Positions 18,282 to 27,407 of a stretch of DNA of 64,000 bases are shown in pieces. The DNA lies in contig NZ_LKEH01000048.1 in the NCBI RefSeq assembly GCF_001642795.1, forward strand, positions 218,940-282,939, given 5' to 3'. Every line of letters starts with the position of its first letter. Position 1 is the stretch's first letter. Below the pieces are notes generated by a model. The model was not told the origin of the DNA. It saw nothing but the letters and a program-made list of their open reading frames with translations, and made no database searches. Source of the stretch: Pseudomonas viridiflava. GTDB lineage: Bacteria; Pseudomonadota; Gammaproteobacteria; Pseudomonadales; Pseudomonadaceae. The translations under genes were made by a program, and so were the position numbers.

Positions 18282-20345
18282 TTGTCAGGCGTGAGCCTGG
18301 GCGCACTACCTCTATATGAGAACGACACGTTGCTAACTCGTCTTCGGCGCATCGGTTTTATCGGCTGCCTGGCTGTGCTCTTGATGGCGCAGGCGGCAAA
18401 TGCACAGTTCGATGCATCTGAAGTCGCTGCGCGTGCCCAACTGAGTCCGGCGCAGCGCGACTGGCTGAAGCAGCATGGCCCGTTGCGCGTCGGCCTTGTC
18501 CTGCGTGCGCCCTATGCGCAGTTCGATCAACGCCTGCAGCAGTTGTCGGGGGCCAACGTCGAGTTCATGAATGCCCTGGCGGCCACGCTGCCGGTGGAAT
18601 TGCTGTGGCGAAATTTTGCTGATCAGGCTGCGCTCGAGAAAGCGCTGGCCGAGGGCGAAGTGGACGTTGCGCCCGGCCTGACCCAGACGCCTGCGGGACT
18701 GAAGCTCTGGCTGTTTTCCGATCCCTATCTGCGTGTGTCCCAGTTGTTGATCGGCGAACGGGACGGCAGCACCGCCGTGGATCTGGACAAGCTCGACAGT
18801 CTCTCTCGAGTGGCGGTTCGCATGCCCAGCGCCACGGCCGATTACCTGCGCAGTAATTACCCGCACCTGAATCTGCAAGGCGTACCGCTGGAGCGTCAGG
18901 CCTTGCAGTTGTTGCTCAGCCAGCAGGCGCGCTATGCCGTGGCCGATGAAGCCCAGCTCAGTCGCCTGCTGCGCGAGCCCGAGTTTGCAGGTCTTGCGGT
19001 GGTGGGCGATATCGGCCTGCCGCTGTTGCTGAGGGTCGCATCGCGCCGGGATGCCCCGGAGCTTGCGGACATCATCGGTGAAGCGTTGCGTGCCATTCCG
19101 GCCAGAGAACTGGATCAACTGCACACCCGCTGGATGCCGCTGACACCTTCGCATTTCAGCGAATCACCGGGCCTCTGGCAGAACCTGTGCATCCTGCTGC
19201 TGGTGATGCTGCTGGCCTGTTTCGCCATCGTGATCTGGCAACGTCGTCAGCAGCAGGCGCTCGAGCAGGAGTTGCTCACGGCCCGCGATGACATCGCCCG
19301 CCGGGTGCAAGGCGAGGAATCGCTACGGTTGGCGCAGTTCTCCATCGACCAGAGCACCGTCGGCATTCTCTGGGTCAACTGGGACAGCCGCGTGCGCTAC
19401 GCCAACCGGGCGGCAGAAACCATGCTTGGTTATGCGCCGGGTAAAGTCGTCGAAAGGCCCTTGATTGATTTCGATCCTAGCCTGCATATGGATCGCTGGC
19501 TCAACCTGTGGAAAAACGCTCGCTCGACCGAAGAGAGCCCACAACTGTTCGAAACCAATTGTGTGTGTGCCGACGGCAGGGTATTGCCAGTCGATGTGTC
19601 GCTGAGTTTTCTGCGCTTTCGCGAGGCGGAATATCTGGTGGTCTTCCTCAGCGACGTCAGCGAGCGACGTCGCGCCCATGATCAGTTGCGCGAACTGTCG
19701 GCTCACCTGGAAAGCGTGCGTGAAGAGGAGAAAGCCAGGATCGCCCGCGAGGTCCACGACGAATTGGGGCAGATGCTGACCGTACTCAAGCTGGAAACCT
19801 CGATGTGCGAACTGGCCTACGCCGATCTGGACCCAGGCCTGAGCGAACGGCTCGGCAGCATGAAAAAGCTGATTGCGCAGTTGTTCCAGTTGGTACGCGA
19901 TGTGGCGACCGCGCTGAGACCGCCCATTCTCGATGCGGGTATTGCCTCGGCCATCGAGTGGCAGGCCCGGCGTTTCGAGGCGCGCACGCAGATCCCGTGT
20001 CTGGTGCAGGTTCCGGATAATCTGCCGTCGCTCAGCGATGCGAAGGCGACGGGGATGTTCAGGATTCTTCAGGAGGCGCTGACCAATGTGATGCGTCACG
20101 CGCAGGCACACACTGTGGAGATCAGTCTGACGCTCGAGCGAGACATGCTCTGCATGACTGTCGCCGACGACGGGCAGGGCTTTGTCATCGAGTCCGGCAG
20201 GTCGGCGTCGTTCGGCGTGGTCGGGATGCGCGAGCGGGTATTGATGCTGGGCGGTCGATTGGAACTGGACAGCGAGCTGGGTGAGGGCACAACCTTGCGC
20301 GCCTATATTCCGTTGGACCCCGCTGGACAGGAGCGAGCAAAGTGA
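18282..20345 (+). CDS. agtS: AgtS-type sensor histidine kinase with periplasmic solute-binding domain
   Basis: This inner-membrane sensor has a signal or TM segment, a periplasmic SBP_bac_3-like domain (about 45-285), a TM helix (about 290-312), a PAS domain (about 340-465), a HisKA_3 dimerisation domain with the phospho-His in AREVHDELGQML, and a HATPase domain ending near residue 680. Its NarL-type partner overlaps by four bases. By position and partner it matches AgtS of P. aeruginosa, reported to regulate uptake of GABA and 5-aminovalerate. The start is uncertain: 18282 is a TTG, and GTG at 18291 or TTG at 18330 would leave a tighter signal peptide. Confidence 0.85.
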   Translation: MSGVSLGALPLYENDTLLTRLRRIGFIGCLAVLLMAQAANAQFDASEVAARAQLSPAQRDWLKQHGPLRVGLVLRAPYAQFDQRLQQLSGANVEFMNALAATLPVELLWRNFADQAALEKALAEGEVDVAPGLTQTPAGLKLWLFSDPYLRVSQLLIGERDGSTAVDLDKLDSLSRVAVRMPSATADYLRSNYPHLNLQGVPLERQALQLLLSQQARYAVADEAQLSRLLREPEFAGLAVVGDIGLPLLLRVASRRDAPELADIIGEALRAIPARELDQLHTRWMPLTPSHFSESPGLWQNLCILLLVMLLACFAIVIWQRRQQQALEQELLTARDDIARRVQGEESLRLAQFSIDQSTVGILWVNWDSRVRYANRAAETMLGYAPGKVVERPLIDFDPSLHMDRWLNLWKNARSTEESPQLFETNCVCADGRVLPVDVSLSFLRFREAEYLVVFLSDVSERRRAHDQLRELSAHLESVREEEKARIAREVHDELGQMLTVLKLETSMCELAYADLDPGLSERLGSMKKLIAQLFQLVRDVATALRPPILDAGIASAIEWQARRFEARTQIPCLVQVPDNLPSLSDAKATGMFRILQEALTNVMRHAQAHTVEISLTLERDMLCMTVADDGQGFVIESGRSASFGVVGMRERVLMLGGRLELDSELGEGTTLRAYIPLDPAGQERAK

Positions 20346-20971
20346 TCCGTGTACTGGTAGCCGAAGACCACACCATCGTGCGTGAGGGCATCAAGCAGTT
20401 GATCGGCCTGGCCAAGGACCTGCAGGTGGTGGGCGAGGCGAGCAATGGCGAGCAACTGCTGGAGACGCTGCGCCATGTGGCCTGCGAGGTGGTGCTGCTG
20501 GATATTTCCATGCCGGGTGTCAACGGACTTGAAGCGATCCCGAGAATTCGTGCCCTGAACAATCCTCCAGCCATTCTGGTGCTGTCGATGCATGACGAGG
20601 CGCAGATGGCGGCCCGCGCCTTGAAGGTCGGTGCCGCGGGTTACGCCACCAAGGACAGCGATCCGGCGCTGCTGCTGACGGCGATCCGTCGCGTGGCGGC
20701 CGGCGGGCGTTACATCGATCCCGAACTGGCCGACCGCATGGTGTTCGAGGTGGGCCTTACCGACAACCGTCCGTTGCACTCGCTGCTGTCAGAGCGCGAA
20801 TTTTCGGTATTCGAACGACTGGCCCAGGGCGCGAACGTCAACGACATCGCCCAGCAACTGGCACTGAGCAGCAAGACCATCAGCACCCACAAAGCGCGCC
20901 TGATGCAGAAAATGAAGCTCAACTCGCTGGCTGACCTTGTGAAATATGCGATGGAGCACAAGCTGCTCTGA
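20342..20971 (+). CDS. agtR: AgtR-type NarL/LuxR response regulator
   Basis: This 209-residue regulator has a receiver domain with phosphoacceptor Asp at about residue 54 (VVLLDISMPG) and a C-terminal LuxR-type HTH (about 145-205). It starts with GTG inside the agtS stop. In P. aeruginosa the equivalent regulator controls the adjacent transporter and has been tied to sensing of peptidoglycan-derived signals. The agtABCD promoter region just downstream is the obvious target. Confidence 0.87.
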   Translation: MIRVLVAEDHTIVREGIKQLIGLAKDLQVVGEASNGEQLLETLRHVACEVVLLDISMPGVNGLEAIPRIRALNNPPAILVLSMHDEAQMAARALKVGAAGYATKDSDPALLLTAIRRVAAGGRYIDPELADRMVFEVGLTDNRPLHSLLSEREFSVFERLAQGANVNDIAQQLALSSKTISTHKARLMQKMKLNSLADLVKYAMEHKLL

Positions 20972-21001
20972 GTCTGAAAACGACATGTTCACGGCAGGGT
21001 C

Positions 21002-21112
21002 GATCGTTCCCGCGCTCCGCGTGGGAATGCAGCCCGTGACGCTCTGCGTCACAGCGACAGCCGGACGCGGAGCGTCCTGAGAGGCGTTACCACGCAGAGC
21101 ATGGGAACGATC
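21002..21112. repeat. intergenic inverted-repeat element, GATCGTTCCC type
   Basis: GATCGTTCCC at the left end and GGGAACGATC at 21103-21112 frame about 110 bases with further internal inverted arms (CGTGACGCTCTGCGTCA). It looks like a dispersed, non-coding palindromic element; a minimal version is at 28978-29005. It occupies most of the 298-base gap between agtR and agtA. Confidence 0.65.
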
Positions 21113-21269
21113 ACTCGATGCACATACCCATCCCCGCCATCCTTGTAGGGCAATCCCTACCCCTGGCCTTCCAGTCTGCCTAGGCTAATCTCTCATTAGC
21201 CCCGATTTGCGGGGGCTTCGGGCTGTTCTAGTCTTCGAGCCACGCAGACAGAAAACAAAGGTGTGGGTA

Positions 21270-22394
21270 ATGAGCGACGTCGATACAAGCGCTGGAGCAA
21301 GTGATGTTCTGGTCAGCTTTCGTGGTGTGCAGAAGAGCTACGACGGCGAAGCACTGATCGTCAAAGACCTCAACCTGGATATTCGCAAAGGCGAGTTTCT
21401 CACCCTGCTCGGACCGTCCGGCTCCGGCAAGACCACTAGCCTGATGATGCTGGCCGGTTTCGAAACCCCGACTGCCGGTGAAATCCTGCTCGGCGGCCGC
21501 GCCATCAATAACGTGCCGCCGCACAAACGTGACATCGGCATGGTGTTTCAGAATTACGCATTGTTTCCGCACATGACGGTGGCCGAGAACCTGGCGTTCC
21601 CGCTGTCGGTGCGTGGCATGAGCAAGACCGACGTTGGCGAGAAAGTGAAGCGTGCGCTGGGCATGGTCCAGCTGGATACGTTCGCCCATCGCTACCCGGC
21701 CCAGTTGTCCGGCGGTCAGCAGCAGCGCGTCGCCTTGGCCCGCGCGCTGGTTTTCGAACCGCAGCTGGTGCTGATGGACGAACCCCTCGGCGCACTCGAC
21801 AAGCAACTGCGTGAGCACATGCAGATGGAGATCAAGCACCTCCACCAGCGCCTCGGCGTGACGGTGGTGTACGTGACCCACGACCAGGGCGAAGCCCTGA
21901 CCATGTCCGACCGCGTGGCGGTGTTCCATCAGGGCGAAATCCAGCAGATCGCGCCGCCGCGCAGCCTGTATGAAGAGCCGAAAAACACCTTCGTGGCCAA
22001 CTTCATCGGCGAGAACAACCGCCTCAACGGCCGTCTGGTCAGCCAGGATGGCGACCGCTGTATCGTCGAGCTGGAGCGCGGTGAGAAAGTCCACGCGCTG
22101 GCGATCAACGTCGGACAGCCGGGCGGTCCGGTCACGCTGTCCATTCGCCCGGAACGCATCCACCTCAATGGTCGCAGCGAGAGCTGCACCAATCGTTTCT
22201 CCGGCCGTGTGGCCGAGTTCATCTACCTGGGCGACCACGTGCGTGTGCGTCTGGAAGTGGCAGGCAAGACCGACTTCTTCGTCAAGCAGCCCATCGCCGA
22301 GCTGGACCCTGCGCTGAGCGTTGGCGACGTGGTGCCCATCGGATGGCAAGTCGAGCACGTTCGCGCGCTCGACCCCTTGCAGCAAGTGCATTGA
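21270..22394 (+). CDS. agtA: ABC transporter ATP-binding subunit AgtA
   Basis: This 374-residue subunit shows Walker A GPSGSGKT (about 48-55), signature LSGGQQQR, Walker B LVLMDEPLGALD and a C-terminal TOBE-type regulatory domain, as in the PotA family of polyamine and amino-acid importers. I chose the ATG at 21270, preceded by AAAGGTG; the open frame to 21207 has no supporting site. It energises import with AgtB (binding protein), AgtC and AgtD (permeases). The substrate assignment (GABA, 5-aminovalerate) rests on synteny with P. aeruginosa agtABCD. Confidence 0.9.
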   Translation: MSDVDTSAGASDVLVSFRGVQKSYDGEALIVKDLNLDIRKGEFLTLLGPSGSGKTTSLMMLAGFETPTAGEILLGGRAINNVPPHKRDIGMVFQNYALFPHMTVAENLAFPLSVRGMSKTDVGEKVKRALGMVQLDTFAHRYPAQLSGGQQQRVALARALVFEPQLVLMDEPLGALDKQLREHMQMEIKHLHQRLGVTVVYVTHDQGEALTMSDRVAVFHQGEIQQIAPPRSLYEEPKNTFVANFIGENNRLNGRLVSQDGDRCIVELERGEKVHALAINVGQPGGPVTLSIRPERIHLNGRSESCTNRFSGRVAEFIYLGDHVRVRLEVAGKTDFFVKQPIAELDPALSVGDVVPIGWQVEHVRALDPLQQVH

Positions 22395-22476
22395 TCTATC
22401 GATAAAAGCAATAACAGAGGCGAATCGATCGCCCATTCCAATCGCTTACCAACACTGCTCGTGGAGAAAAGAATAA

Positions 22477-23511
22477 ATGCTGAAATCATTGAAGTTCACC
22501 GCCATCACCCTGGGGATGATGTGCGCAGCGCAGACCATGGCAGCCACTGACCTGACGGTCATTTCCTTCGGCGGTGCCAACAAGTCCGCGCAGGAAAAAG
22601 CCTTCTACGCGCCGTGGGAAAAGGCGGGTAATGGCAAGATCATCGCCGGTGAGTACAACGGTGAAATGGCCAAGATCAAGACCATGGTCGACACCAAGAG
22701 CGTGTCCTGGGACCTGGTAGAAGTCGAGTCGCCGGAGCTGGCGCGTGGCTGTGACGAGGACATGTTCGAAGAGCTTGATCCGGCCATGCTGGGCAAGGCT
22801 TCCGACTATGTTCCGGGCGCCATCACCACCTGCGGTGCCGGTTTCTTCGTCTGGTCCACCGTACTCGCCTACAACGCCGACAAGGTTGCCAGTGCTCCGA
22901 GCGGCTGGGCGGATTTCTGGGACACCAAGAAATTTCCGGGCAAGCGTGGCCTGCGCAAGGGCGCCAAGTACACCCTGGAATTCGCTCTGATGGCCGACGG
23001 CGTTGCGCCGAAGGACGTCTACAAAGTGCTGGCCAGCAAAGACGGTCAGGACCGCGCGTTCAAGAAGCTCGATGAACTCAAGCCGAACATCCAGTGGTGG
23101 GAAGCCGGCGCACAGCCGCCGCAATACCTCGCCTCCGGCGACGTGGTGATGAGCTCGGCCTACAACGGCCGCATCGCCGCCGTACAGAAAGAAAGCAACC
23201 TGAAAGTGGTGTGGACTGGCGGCGTCTACGACTTCGACGCATGGGCCATTCCAAAGGGTTCGAAAAACGCTGAAGCCGCGAAGAAATTCATCGCCTACAG
23301 CCTGAGCCCGGAACAGCAGAAGGTCTACTCGCAGAACATTGCCTACGGCCCGGCCAACACTCAGGCGGTACCGCTGCTGGACAAGGAAACCCTGCAGAAC
23401 ATGCCGACGACCCCTGAGAACATCAAGGATCAGGTGCAGATGAACGTGTCGTTCTGGACTGACAACGGCGAATCCCTGGAGCAGCGTTTCACTGCCTGGG
23501 CTGCCAAGTAA
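22477..23511 (+). CDS. agtB: periplasmic solute-binding protein AgtB
   Basis: This 344-residue precursor has a signal peptide ending at TMAA (about residue 23) and a PotD/PotF-like type 1 periplasmic binding fold. It delivers the ligand to the AgtC/AgtD pore. It lies 82 bases after agtA with its own ribosome-binding site (GGAGAAAAG). Binding specificity cannot be read from the sequence; GABA or 5-aminovalerate is inferred from the conserved locus. Confidence 0.9.
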   Translation: MLKSLKFTAITLGMMCAAQTMAATDLTVISFGGANKSAQEKAFYAPWEKAGNGKIIAGEYNGEMAKIKTMVDTKSVSWDLVEVESPELARGCDEDMFEELDPAMLGKASDYVPGAITTCGAGFFVWSTVLAYNADKVASAPSGWADFWDTKKFPGKRGLRKGAKYTLEFALMADGVAPKDVYKVLASKDGQDRAFKKLDELKPNIQWWEAGAQPPQYLASGDVVMSSAYNGRIAAVQKESNLKVVWTGGVYDFDAWAIPKGSKNAEAAKKFIAYSLSPEQQKVYSQNIAYGPANTQAVPLLDKETLQNMPTTPENIKDQVQMNVSFWTDNGESLEQRFTAWAAK

Positions 23512-23589
23512 GCGCGTCACGTTGCGTTAGATCCGGGTGTTCCCTGTACCAAGGGGAACACCCTTCGTTGAAAGATTCTGGAGTTCGCT

Positions 23590-24837
23590 ATGGCCATCGC
23601 CGTGCCCCTGACTGAAGGCGCCAGCCCCAACTTGAAGCAACGTCTTGCTCGCGCAGAGCGGGTCAACCGCTGGAAGGCCCAGGCACTGATCGCTCCGCTG
23701 GTCATCTTCCTGCTGCTGGTGTTTCTGGTCCCTATCGCCGCGCTGCTCTACAAAAGCGTCGATAACCCGGAAGTCGTTGCCGCCTTGCCGAGCACCGTGA
23801 TCGAAGTCCAGAAATGGGATGGAAAAGGGCTGCCGCCCGAGTCGGTCTACAAGGCAATGAGCCTGGACCTGGCTGAAACCCGCAAGAATTCAACCCTGGG
23901 CGATCTGTCCAGACGCTTGAACGTAGAGCTGGCCGGTTATCGCAGCCTGCTGAGCAAGACGGCTCGTGCATTGCCGTTCAAGACTGAGCCTGCCTCTTAT
24001 AAAGAAGCGCTCGAAGCGCTGGATGAGCGTTGGGGCGATCCTGCCTACTGGCAGGCCGTGCGCCGCAACACCAGCAGCATCACCCCGTATTACGTACTGG
24101 CCGCGCTGGATCATCGCATCGACGACCTCGGTGAAGTGGCTCCCGCGACCCCTGATCAAGCGATCTATCTGGACATCTTCGCCCGCACTTTCTGGATGGG
24201 ACTGGTCATTACCGTTATCTGTCTGGTGCTGGCGTATCCACTGGCCTACCTGCTCGCCAGCCTGCCTTCACGGCAAAGCAACCTGCTGATGATTCTGGTG
24301 CTGCTGCCGTTCTGGACCTCGATTCTGGTGCGGGTTGCGGCCTGGATCGTATTGCTCCAGTCCAGCGGACTGATCAACAGCGCGTTGCTGGCGATGGGAA
24401 TTATCGACAAGCCGCTGGAACTGGTCTTCAACCGGGTGGGTGTGTACATCTCGATGGTGCACATCATGCTGCCGTTCATGATCCTGCCGATCTACAGCGT
24501 GATGAAGAACATCTCTCCGACCTACATGCGCGCCGCGATTTCTCTGGGCTGTCATCCGTTCACCAGCTTCTGGCGCGTGTACTTCCCGCAGACCTACGCC
24601 GGGATCGGTGCCGGGTGCCTGCTGGTGTTCATTCTGTCGATCGGCTACTACATCACCCCGGCCCTGCTGGGCAGCCCGAACGATCAGATGGTCAGCTACT
24701 TCGTCGCGTTCTACACCAACACCAGCATCAACTGGGGCATGGCCACAGCGTTGGGAGGTCTGCTGCTGTTGGCGACCATCGTGCTGTATCTGATTTATAG
24801 CTGGCTGGTCGGCGCCAGCCGCCTGCGTCTGAGCTGA
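23590..24837 (+). CDS. agtC: ABC transporter permease AgtC
   Basis: This 415-residue inner-membrane permease belongs to the PotB type. TM1 at about 35-58 is followed by a large polar insert (about 60-195), unusual against the roughly 300-residue family norm, and then five more TM helices. The EAA-type cytoplasmic loop is recognisable around AAISLGCHPFTSFWRVYFP. The neighbours agtB and agtD complete the importer. Confidence 0.9.
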   Translation: MAIAVPLTEGASPNLKQRLARAERVNRWKAQALIAPLVIFLLLVFLVPIAALLYKSVDNPEVVAALPSTVIEVQKWDGKGLPPESVYKAMSLDLAETRKNSTLGDLSRRLNVELAGYRSLLSKTARALPFKTEPASYKEALEALDERWGDPAYWQAVRRNTSSITPYYVLAALDHRIDDLGEVAPATPDQAIYLDIFARTFWMGLVITVICLVLAYPLAYLLASLPSRQSNLLMILVLLPFWTSILVRVAAWIVLLQSSGLINSALLAMGIIDKPLELVFNRVGVYISMVHIMLPFMILPIYSVMKNISPTYMRAAISLGCHPFTSFWRVYFPQTYAGIGAGCLLVFILSIGYYITPALLGSPNDQMVSYFVAFYTNTSINWGMATALGGLLLLATIVLYLIYSWLVGASRLRLS

Positions 24838-24848
24838 GGAGCGAAACC

Positions 24849-25673
24849 ATGCTGAATCCCTACACATCGCCGATCGAGCGCATCTGGTATTTCGCGCTGC
24901 GCATCATCTGTGCGCTGGTGCTGCTGTTCCTCGTGCTGCCGGTACTGGTCATAATTCCGCTGTCGTTCAACTCCGGCAGCTTTCTGGTCTATCCGCTGCA
25001 GGGCTTTTCCCTGCAGTGGTATCAGGACTTCTTCAACTCTGCCGAATGGATGCGTGCGCTGAAAAACAGCATGATCGTCGCTCCGGCCGCGACCGTGCTG
25101 GCCATGGTGTTCGGCACGCTGGCGGCCATTGGCCTGACGCGGGGCAACTTCCCCGGCAAGGCGCTGGTCATGGCGCTGGTGATCTCGCCGATGGTCGTGC
25201 CGGTGGTGATCGTCGGGGTCGCCAGTTACCTGTTTTTCGCACCGCTCGGGCTGGGCAACAGCTACACCTCGCTGATCCTGGTGCACGCGGTGCTGGGTGT
25301 ACCGTTCGTGATCATCACGGTGTCGGCGACGTTGCAGGGCTTCAATCACAATCTGGTGCGCGCAGCGGCCAGCCTGGGTGCCTCGCCGCTGACTGCGTTT
25401 CGCCGCGTGACCTTGCCGCTGATTGCGCCGGGCGTGATTTCCGGTGCGCTGTTCGCCTTCGCCACCTCGTTCGATGAAGTGGTGGTGACGCTGTTTCTCG
25501 CCGGTCCCGAGCAAGCGACATTGCCGCGCCAGATGTTCAGCGGTATCCGCGAAAACCTCAGCCCGACCATCGCCGCTGCCGCCACCCTGCTGATCGGTTT
25601 CTCGGTGGTGTTGCTGCTGGTGCTCGAGTGGCTGCGTGGGCGGAGCGAGAAGTTGAGGACGCAGGCGGCCTGA
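24849..25673 (+). CDS. agtD: ABC transporter permease AgtD
   Basis: This is a 274-residue PotC-type permease with six predicted TM helices and the EAA loop AAASLGASPLTAFRRVTLP. It starts 11 bases after agtC with GGAG upstream and is the last gene of the transporter operon. A gap of 174 bases, holding the rpe promoter, follows. Confidence 0.9.
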   Translation: MLNPYTSPIERIWYFALRIICALVLLFLVLPVLVIIPLSFNSGSFLVYPLQGFSLQWYQDFFNSAEWMRALKNSMIVAPAATVLAMVFGTLAAIGLTRGNFPGKALVMALVISPMVVPVVIVGVASYLFFAPLGLGNSYTSLILVHAVLGVPFVIITVSATLQGFNHNLVRAAASLGASPLTAFRRVTLPLIAPGVISGALFAFATSFDEVVVTLFLAGPEQATLPRQMFSGIRENLSPTIAAAATLLIGFSVVLLLVLEWLRGRSEKLRTQAA

Positions 25674-25847
25674 TGCCGTTGCGCAGCGGGCGCCCCCGAC
25701 AATTGCTCGGGTTGTATCAGGCATGAAGCGATCTCTGATATTTGGCCGCTGAATGCCTGACAAAAACATCCAGAGTGCACCTGCGACATATCCAGAAACG
25801 TTGGAGTACAATGCGCGCCACTGTGATTCTGCTCAAACAGGTGCGTC

Positions 25848-26522
25848 ATGCAGCCCTTCGTTATTGCCCCATCGATTCTTTCCGCTGACTTCGCCCGCCT
25901 GGGTGAGGAAGTCGACAATGTGCTGGCCGCTGGCGCGGACTTCGTGCATTTCGATGTCATGGACAACCACTACGTCCCGAACCTGACCATTGGTCCGATG
26001 GTGTGCAGCGCGCTGCGTAAGTACGGCGTTACGGCGCCCATCGATGTGCACCTGATGGTCAGCCCGGTGGACCGCATCATTGGCGATTTCGTCGAGGCCG
26101 GTGCCACGTACATTACCTTCCACCCTGAAGCCACTCAGCACATCGACCGCTCGTTGCAGTTGATTCGCGAAGGCGGCTGCAAGTCGGGGCTGGTGTTCAA
26201 TCCTGCGACGCCCTTGAACCTGCTGGAGTACGTCATGGACAAGGTCGACATGATCCTGCTCATGAGCGTCAACCCCGGTTTCGGTGGTCAGAAGTTCATT
26301 CCCGGCACGCTGAACAAACTTCGTGAAGCACGGGCGCTGATCGATGCGTCGGGTCGCGATATCCGTCTGGAGATCGACGGCGGCGTCAACGTCAACAACA
26401 TCCGCGAAATCGCGGCTGCCGGTGCCGATACCTTCGTGGCAGGCTCTGCCATTTTCAACGCGCCCGATTACCGCGAAGTGATCGAGAAAATGCGTGCCGA
26501 ACTGGCGTCTGCCCGCGCATGA
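25848..26522 (+). CDS. rpe: ribulose-phosphate 3-epimerase
   Basis: Rpe interconverts ribulose-5-phosphate and xylulose-5-phosphate in the pentose phosphate pathway. The 224-residue TIM barrel shows IAPSILSADFARLGEE at the start, VHFDVMDNHYVPN with metal-binding His and Asp, and MSVNPGFGGQKF. It overlaps gph by four bases; the rpe-gph-trp grouping is conserved in proteobacteria. Confidence 0.97.
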   Translation: MQPFVIAPSILSADFARLGEEVDNVLAAGADFVHFDVMDNHYVPNLTIGPMVCSALRKYGVTAPIDVHLMVSPVDRIIGDFVEAGATYITFHPEATQHIDRSLQLIREGGCKSGLVFNPATPLNLLEYVMDKVDMILLMSVNPGFGGQKFIPGTLNKLREARALIDASGRDIRLEIDGGVNVNNIREIAAAGADTFVAGSAIFNAPDYREVIEKMRAELASARA

Positions 26523-27337
26523 GCGGCTTCGAGCAGCTGTTTGCAGATCAACTGCCCAAGCTGATCATGTTCGATCTGGACGGAACCCTCGTGGACTCCG
26601 TGCCGGATCTTGCCGTCGCCGTGGACAAAATGCTGCTTGAGCTGGGTCGTCCTGCGGCCGGGCTTGAGTCGGTACGCGCCTGGGTTGGCAACGGCGCGCC
26701 GGTGCTGGTGCGTCGCGCGCTGGCCAATGACATCGACCATGGCCATGTCGACGACGCCCTGGCCGAGCGCGGGCTGGAGATCTTCATGGAAGCCTACGCG
26801 CAAAAGCACGAGTTCACTGTGGTCTATCCGGGCGTGCGGGAAACCCTGAAGTGGCTGCAGAAGATGGGCGTGCAGATGGCCCTCATCACCAACAAGCCAG
26901 AGCGCTTCGTTGCGCCGTTGCTCGATGAAATGAAGCTGGGCCGGTTCTTTCGCTGGATCGTCGGCGGCGACACCATGCCGCAAAAGAAACCCGATCCTGC
27001 GGCGTTGTTTTTCGTCATGAAAATGGCCGGTGTTCCGGCCTCGCAATCCCTGTTCGTCGGCGACTCGCGGACCGACGTGCAGGCTGCCAAGGCTGCCGGT
27101 GTGGCCTGCGTTGCGATGAGCTACGGCTACAACCATGGTCGCCCGATTGCCGAGGAATCTCCGGCGATGGTGATTGATGATCTGCGCAAGCTGATTCCCG
27201 GTTGCCTGGATCAGGACGCTGAGATACTGTTGCCCGACATCGAACGTCCCTCCTTTAGAGATTCCATCGTGGTGGTCACTCGCAAACTCTGGATGAAAGT
27301 CATGAAGGCCCTGGCCCGCTGGCGTTGGCGCGCCTGA
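26519..27337 (+). CDS. gph: phosphoglycolate phosphatase
   Basis: Gph dephosphorylates 2-phosphoglycolate. It has HAD-family motif I MFDLDGTLVDS with nucleophile Asp19 and Asp21, and late motifs KKPDP and GDSRTDVQAA. The 272-residue protein is about 45 residues longer than many homologs. The extra C-terminal tail includes the 14 codons MKVMKALARWRWRA, which are the trpE leader peptide in the same frame and share its stop codon. The end of gph therefore doubles as the start of the trpE attenuation region. Confidence 0.94.
   Translation: MSGFEQLFADQLPKLIMFDLDGTLVDSVPDLAVAVDKMLLELGRPAAGLESVRAWVGNGAPVLVRRALANDIDHGHVDDALAERGLEIFMEAYAQKHEFTVVYPGVRETLKWLQKMGVQMALITNKPERFVAPLLDEMKLGRFFRWIVGGDTMPQKKPDPAALFFVMKMAGVPASQSLFVGDSRTDVQAAKAAGVACVAMSYGYNHGRPIAEESPAMVIDDLRKLIPGCLDQDAEILLPDIERPSFRDSIVVVTRKLWMKVMKALARWRWRA
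27293..27337 (+). CDS. trpE leader peptide, in frame with the end of gph
   Basis: Fourteen codons, MKVMKALARWRWRA, hold two Trp codons separated by one Arg. The peptide upstream of trpG, MRVIKAHARWRWRA, is nearly identical and has the same length. Translational attenuation control of trpE and trpGDC has been reported for P. putida. Here the leader is embedded in frame at the 3' end of gph, so ribosomes translating gph would also read the Trp codons. An internal start at 27302 would give an 11-residue version. Confidence 0.75.
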   Translation: MKVMKALARWRWRA

Positions 27338-27348
27338 CTTGTTTCTGG

Positions 27349-27360
27349 CCGGCCTGCCGG
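27349..27360 (+). promoter_or_regulatory. conserved GC hairpin after the trpE leader
   Basis: CCGG-CCTG-CCGG lies 11 bases after the leader stop, and the matching hairpin after the trpG leader is at 49516-49528. The pairing is short and no strong T-run follows directly; a TTTT tract is at 27381-27384. I read it as part of the attenuator. Confidence 0.5.
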
Positions 27361-27407
27361 TACGTTTGCCTTACTGACCGTTTTATCCTCAAACCACGAG
27401 GTTGCTC

